Assembly (NCBI GenBank): GCA_016841725.1
Contig: JAENYP010000007.1
Span: 1-64,000, forward strand
Length of the DNA stretch: 64,000 bases
From: Thermincola carboxydiphila
Lineage (GTDB): Bacteria > Bacillota > Thermincolia > Thermincolales > UBA2595
Direction: 5' to 3'
Below the pieces are notes generated by a model. It searched no databases. It worked only from the letters and a program-made list of their open reading frames with translations, and was not told the DNA's origin. The position numbers and the translations under genes are program-made. Positions 61,601 to 64,000 of this stretch are shown in pieces (the stretch's first letter is position 1; the number at the start of each line of letters is the position of its first letter).

Positions 61601-63056
61601 TTTTGACGGGGTCTTCCATCCACCTCTGGACCAGGTCTTTGACATCAAAGTTCCACCACCCGGAGGAGGGGCCGGAGATGCTGTCAGCCAGTTCGCCTAG
61701 AGTGTCGCCCCGTCCGGATATGGCCTGCCAGTAGTCCCAGGTCATTATTTCATAGTCCCATAACCAGTCGGGGACTACCCGGTACAGGTCAACAGAGTCA
61801 GGACTGCCTCCGGCGGCATATATGGAGAAGGTGGCCTCGGTGACTGTGGCATTGGCTTCCCGGACGATATCCTGGAAAAAGAAGAAACTTGCTGTATCTC
61901 CATATGCAGAGGTATCCCCCACATAGAGGTATTCACTATCATTGTAGGCGGTGTCAGGGTATCTTGAGGAAATAAAGGTATCCCTGCCGAAGCGTTCTCC
62001 TGGCTGCAGGGTCGGATCGATAACAACTGGAAACGCCCTGTTCCGGGCCGAGAGCCATTCAGTATCTGCTGTTATGGTAAGGAAGAGTCCGCCAAACAAG
62101 CCGTATTCACGCCCTATTTTGGCAGTGACGGCCTGGGAACGTTCGCCCTTGGCATCATACATGTATGGTTTGGGCATGTTCCAGATGACATCACCTGTCC
62201 GGGGATCGGTGAAGTCGATGGAGCCGTTATCCAGCATAGTATATTCCAGATGTTTTAAATCAAGGGCAAACCTGAATTCAGACGGGGCTTCAGGTTCATT
62301 AAGGATAATTTCCTCCTTCAGGGTGGCCCCGTCCATAATGTACCTGAGGTCAGTATGGTCAGTTATATTACGGTAGGTGATGGTGTTCTGAACAACCTTG
62401 CCGTCAATGTCTTTGCTGTCGAGAAGGCGCCAGGCAATGGCATGGTCTTGTTGCTGGATCTGGCCCAGCTTGCGGTCACCGGAGTTCTCAGCAGAATTCT
62501 CAGCGGAATTCCTCTTTGTCTCACTGTAGTCTCCATTTGCTTTGCCGGAATTCACCCCGGTGCTGCCGGAAAAGCGCACCTTGAAGCTATTGGCCCGGTT
62601 TTCGAAGGCAAACCCCTTTTCCGTAGATTTTACAAGGGAGTTATCTAAATCAACCAATTCATTATCTGCATTCAGATAATGGATGGGTTTCTGGTATACC
62701 TCTGTCCGGTATTCACTGTCACTGATTTTGAAGGTTTTGGAGTACTCAGTTCTTTTCTCTTTTACTTCGTGTTTGTTTTGAGCTTCTAGAGCCACCGGGT
62801 TTTTTGGTTTCTTCGGCCCTGCGGTTTCCGGGAGGACGTTCTTGTTCCTGCCATTTTCATCATTTCCAATGTCAGTATAGACGGAGCTGTCAACTTTTTG
62901 GGCCGCAGCCGGGCGCAGGAAGCCGGCAAAGGTCCCCAAGGGCCATTCCTGCACGGCTGCCTTTATTATCCCGTCCATGGCCCCCAGGTTCAGGGACAGG
63001 GCCAGAACAATGGCCAGCGCTTTAATCCACATTCGTTTCCCAAGGATTTTCTTCAT
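58671..63056 (-). CDS. Secreted Rhs/YD-repeat protein, 5' part
   Basis: This frame of 1461 residues has a signal peptide (KALAIVLALSLNLGAMDG) and a beta-rich N-terminal region. A DNRLRE-type domain (about residues 355-515: RFGRDTFISSRYPDTAYNDS, WWNFDVKDLVQRW) and a DUF6531 block (VDAATGNFFVMDTDL, GPFGQNWYIGYD, about 720-765) follow. More than 25 YD repeats run from about 838 to the end. It stops at YEYDEAAW-TAA because about four bases are missing compared with the expected DEAGRLVRV; the next frame (55675-58685) carries on without a gap. The N-terminal plan resembles WapA-like wall proteins of Gram-positives, not type VI Rhs. GGAGGAAT precedes the ATG, and a 480-base leader holds a c-di-GMP riboswitch. 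Confidence 0.88.
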   Translation of the reverse strand: MKKILGKRMWIKALAIVLALSLNLGAMDGIIKAAVQEWPLGTFAGFLRPAAAQKVDSSVYTDIGNDENGRNKNVLPETAGPKKPKNPVALEAQNKHEVKEKRTEYSKTFKISDSEYRTEVYQKPIHYLNADNELVDLDNSLVKSTEKGFAFENRANSFKVRFSGSTGVNSGKANGDYSETKRNSAENSAENSGDRKLGQIQQQDHAIAWRLLDSKDIDGKVVQNTITYRNITDHTDLRYIMDGATLKEEIILNEPEAPSEFRFALDLKHLEYTMLDNGSIDFTDPRTGDVIWNMPKPYMYDAKGERSQAVTAKIGREYGLFGGLFLTITADTEWLSARNRAFPVVIDPTLQPGERFGRDTFISSRYPDTAYNDSEYLYVGDTSAYGDTASFFFFQDIVREANATVTEATFSIYAAGGSPDSVDLYRVVPDWLWDYEIMTWDYWQAISGRGDTLGELADSISGPSSGWWNFDVKDLVQRWMEDPVKKNVGFGLFPGSGSGYTEFISSNYGADDDPRSDTYNTRHPKLTYTYTLNPPQQPADFSLGIDRNTGKIRAYGNARDDARIYLSTGDGGSYTTSADSSGDWEIDGLTFEEGKYKTISMYYTYEVEVTDEEGNTSTETRTSDTTTQKFLITRYSKGARIQRMAKLYYLDGAKDNLMRQVNEIDAELDMAVGDWVLIPDPKRERPYTGGEIITDPDEEYRLREKIRPLYTNGEIIGNSVDAATGNFFVMDTDLAFDALGLPVEFTRFFNAQEPETYRGPFGQNWYIGYDKMLIKYKDGSILATGGDGGGYFFRKSGSRYVADSDVTEELVANGDGTYSVITKYDTVYHFNADGILDRITDRNGNSVTLNYDREGLLREVTDAAGRTSTLYYDEMGRVIMIQDPEGRQVDYDYDAWGRLLQVIDPNGGVTRYEYGYVDDQGMVHDNFLVTRVTDPMGNVAVVNEYDSQGRVIRQTDAAGYSVSMDYNSGRTTYTDRNGNEFIYEYDSEYRVTSISGPDTGDGAVYENLPAPAADGKFTDGDNSAVIDRKDRAATDGTAAAQTVVTASSASRILAEYHYDARSNRDTVTDAMGNVTQYDYDNKNNLTSVINADGKETTYVYDDDNNITDIIDAMDNKTHLDYDGNGNLLRVTDAEGKTTTYTYYGSGQVKSVSDPAGKTVSYTYDPDGNAATVKDGRGYITHYRYDGISRLEEVEDPKGNRTYYEYDDNGNLLEERTPIGTTLNSYNYNNYLTGTRDPEGNVTTFEYDSRGLMVREKDPLGKYTYMGYDGNGSRLWTKDANSNRTDYRYDDLGRLREIIEPAGDTTIYYYDPNGNRTAVTDAKEETTYYEYDTLNRLEAVKDPLGRRAVYTYDDLGNTLTYTDFDGTVTEYRYDSLSRVQQVIDHIGSATKFTYDRSGDRETVTNTLGRTYTYRYDDNNNLEKVIDPAGNITRFEYDENNNRTAMIDAMGQRTAYEYDEAAW

Positions 63057-63149
63057 TTACCATTCCTCCTTCACAGACACTAAGTCTATCGGTTATATAT
63101 ACTTTACCTTCACCGCTTAACGCGTTGGGTTTTTTGTCCACTATTGGCT

Positions 63150-63461
63150 CTGGAAATGACCTGCAGTATGGTGAGGTGTTGTACAAGGTTTTCCTTACAA
63201 TGCCGCCGTGATGAGTCTTGCTGTAAATCACCGGCAACAAGGCAGGGAGTCCCCGCTTGTCCGAAGATGGCGAAGGCCGCCATGAAGTTTTGGCCTGCCA
63301 AAACGAGAGGTGGCCATCTTACTAGAAAAGCCCAATGAGCCATCAAGTTCGGGGACGCTGCCTTGTTGCCGGAGGTGGCAGCTTAGACTCATAGGCGGCG
63401 CTGTGGAAAACCGGTACAATGCCTCACCATATTCGATAACGGTCATTTCCGGAGCCTGCAG
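63150..63461. repeat. 312-base imperfect inverted repeat in the Rhs leader
   Basis: The plus strand from 63150 (CTCTGGAAATGACC...TATGGTGAGG..TTGTAC..GGTTTTCC) is matched by the minus strand from 63461 (CTCCGGAAATGACC...TATGGTGAGG..TTGTAC..GGTTTTCC). Further shared blocks are ATGAGTCT, CCGGCAACAAGGCAG and CCCCG. The arms meet at a perfect GTTTTGGC-CT-GCCAAAAC palindrome (about 63284-63301). It lies between the riboswitch terminator and the Rhs start, so it would be in the Rhs mRNA. No ORF is supported. Confidence 0.75.
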
Positions 63462-63471
63462 ACACAAAAAA

Positions 63472-63493
63472 CACCTACCCGATAAGATAGGTG
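63472..63493 (-). terminator. Terminator in the expression platform of c-di-GMP riboswitch 2
   Basis: On the minus strand CACCTA and TAGGTG pair around a 10-base loop and are followed by TTTTTTG. It lies 34 bases after the aptamer and 415 bases before the Rhs start codon. Confidence 0.8.
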
Positions 63494-63526
63494 CTTTTGC
63501 TGTAAGGTAATATCTCAAATTCTGCT

Positions 63527-63612
63527 TCGGCAGCCCGGCTGTCGTGGCAGGGGTAACCCCCACCCTTAGACCCGTGGCTTTGCGCCCCCGCCTTTCAGCG
63601 GGTTTGCCTTTC
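63527..63612 (-). promoter_or_regulatory. Cyclic-di-GMP class I (GEMM) riboswitch 2, upstream of rhs
   Basis: The minus strand reads GGCAAACC (ends 63608), a GAAA-containing stem, GGGGGCGCAAAGCC, ACGGGTCTAAGG, then a GGGGTTACCCC hairpin and GACAGCCGGGCTGCC. These are the conserved GEMM-I elements in order. One core position differs from riboswitch 1 (GGCGCAAAG in place of GGACGCAAAG). It precedes a terminator and then the Rhs gene on the same strand. Confidence 0.9.
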
Positions 63613-63718
63613 ATCGGGGAACCTGGATTCATTCTGTTTTCACATATTTTTTTGGTTTTTTTGACATTGTTGCTAATTTTTCTCTAAATTGCCCTTTTTT
63701 TCCTGCCCAAGTGGAATG

Positions 63719-63775
63719 AAATGCGGCTTTCGGGGTCTAAAATGCGGTTTTGGGGGGTTGAAATGCGGTTTGGCT
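63719..63775 (-). repeat. 21-base-period repeats upstream of riboswitch 2
   Basis: Three degenerate units beginning at ATGCGG (63721, 63742, 63763) have a 21-base period and a shared form AAATGCGGTTTT(C)GGGG. The same unit and period occur at 37969-38040. The box TTTTCCTGCC lies 13 to 22 bases inside (63697-63706), as it does at the other locus (37950-37959). Confidence 0.8.
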
Positions 63776-63880
63776 TTAATTGGTAAGCTCTAGACGGTGA
63801 AATCTTAATTTTGGGGTTTACCGTAATTTACTACTACTTTTTTTGGTCTCCCTACCTTCTTCACAAATCAGCAAAGAAAA

Positions 63881-63913
63881 AAACAGCGGGACTTGGCTGT
63901 AGTCCCGCTGTTT
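63881..63913 (-). terminator. Intrinsic terminator of an off-window minus-strand gene
   Basis: AAACAGCGGGACT and AGTCCCGCTGTTT form a perfect 13-base stem with a 7-base loop, followed on the minus strand by TTTTCTTTG. Confidence 0.85.
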
Positions 63914-63969
63914 CCATGGTGGGTATGGAGACCTATTTAAAGTTTGCAGATGTGATTATTTGCAGGTTG

Positions 63970-64000
63970 TTATCCTTTTTTTATTTCATCATCTGCAGCC
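63970..64000 (-). CDS. Possible 3' end of a gene running in from the right edge
   Basis: The minus strand reads nine codons (AADDEIKKG) to a TAA at 63970-63972. This is a plausible charged C-terminus, 57 bases upstream of a strong terminator on the same strand. The segment is too short to identify. Confidence 0.3.
   Translation of the reverse strand, partial: AADDEIKKG

Noticed and set aside
63228-63632. 134-codon minus-strand frame across the Rhs leader
   Set aside because: It reads through the riboswitch aptamer, its terminator and the inverted repeat, so it is an accident of structured RNA sequence.

Overview
The window looks like a chromosomal segment of an anaerobic, low-to-mid GC Firmicute of the Clostridia, probably Peptococcaceae-like. 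This is inferred from gene content, not from a marker phylogeny. The supporting content is: a dnaE/accD/accA/pfkA/pyk block; a TRAP (MtrB) regulator; bacillithiol genes bshA and bshB1; strong AGGAGG ribosome sites with many TTG/GTG starts; stalk-domain surface proteins; a multihaem NapC-type cytochrome next to mobB-fdhD-mobA; larC; c-di-GMP-I riboswitches; and the edge of a group IIC-type intron sitting behind a terminator. No tRNA, rRNA, CRISPR array or transposase gene was recognised.

Layout, left to right. 0-8 kb: intron edge and terminator, larC, a CCA-adding/poly(A)-polymerase family gene, then a TetR-controlled ABC efflux operon (regulator, ATPase, FtsX permease, HlyD adaptor) with a dense palindromic operator. 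8-12 kb: glycogen phosphorylase and, divergently, a PduL-like phosphotransacylase fused to a GNAT domain. 12-18 kb: small genes, Hsp20, a PpaX-like phosphatase and a large secreted subtilase. 18-25 kb: a five-gene carbohydrate operon (GT4, GH debranching-like, otsA, otsB, TreT-like GT4), apparently encoding trehalose synthesis by two routes plus glycogen turnover. 25-34 kb: pyk, pfkA, accA, accD, a small DUF2007-like gene, mtrB and dnaE. 34-38 kb: stalk-domain surface proteins, one of them frameshifted, an AbrB-like regulator, two unknown small genes and a c-di-GMP riboswitch locus. 38-43 kb: DUF2726, EAL-HDOD, a MoaD-like protein, a Mug-type uracil glycosylase fused to a HEPN-like domain, a metallo-hydrolase and a Fur-family regulator. 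43-51 kb: bshA-bshB1, MoxR plus a VWA protein, a Crp-type regulator, a pentahaem cytochrome and molybdenum-cofactor genes.

The most unusual region is 51-64 kb. It is a polymorphic-toxin locus read on the minus strand. A secreted Rhs/YD-repeat protein (start 63056, frameshifted near 58.68 kb, end 55675) carries a C-terminal tip with the ligand pattern of zinc-dependent phospholipase C. A membrane protein that could be its immunity partner follows (54898-55623). Next comes a second, promoterless-looking Rhs tip cassette (51926-54817), which repeats about 2 kb of the core but ends in a different phospholipase-C-like tip, with its own AT-rich membrane partner (51129-51866).

The Rhs leader holds a c-di-GMP-I riboswitch followed by an intrinsic terminator. 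It also has a 312-base imperfect inverted repeat and an upstream array of 21-base-period repeats. A closely similar combination of 21-base repeats, GGCAGGAAAA box, c-di-GMP-I aptamer and terminator precedes an unknown 137-residue gene at 37.3-38.0 kb. The sequence therefore suggests a small regulon in which c-di-GMP and a repeat-binding factor control an Rhs-phospholipase toxin and an uncharacterised protein.
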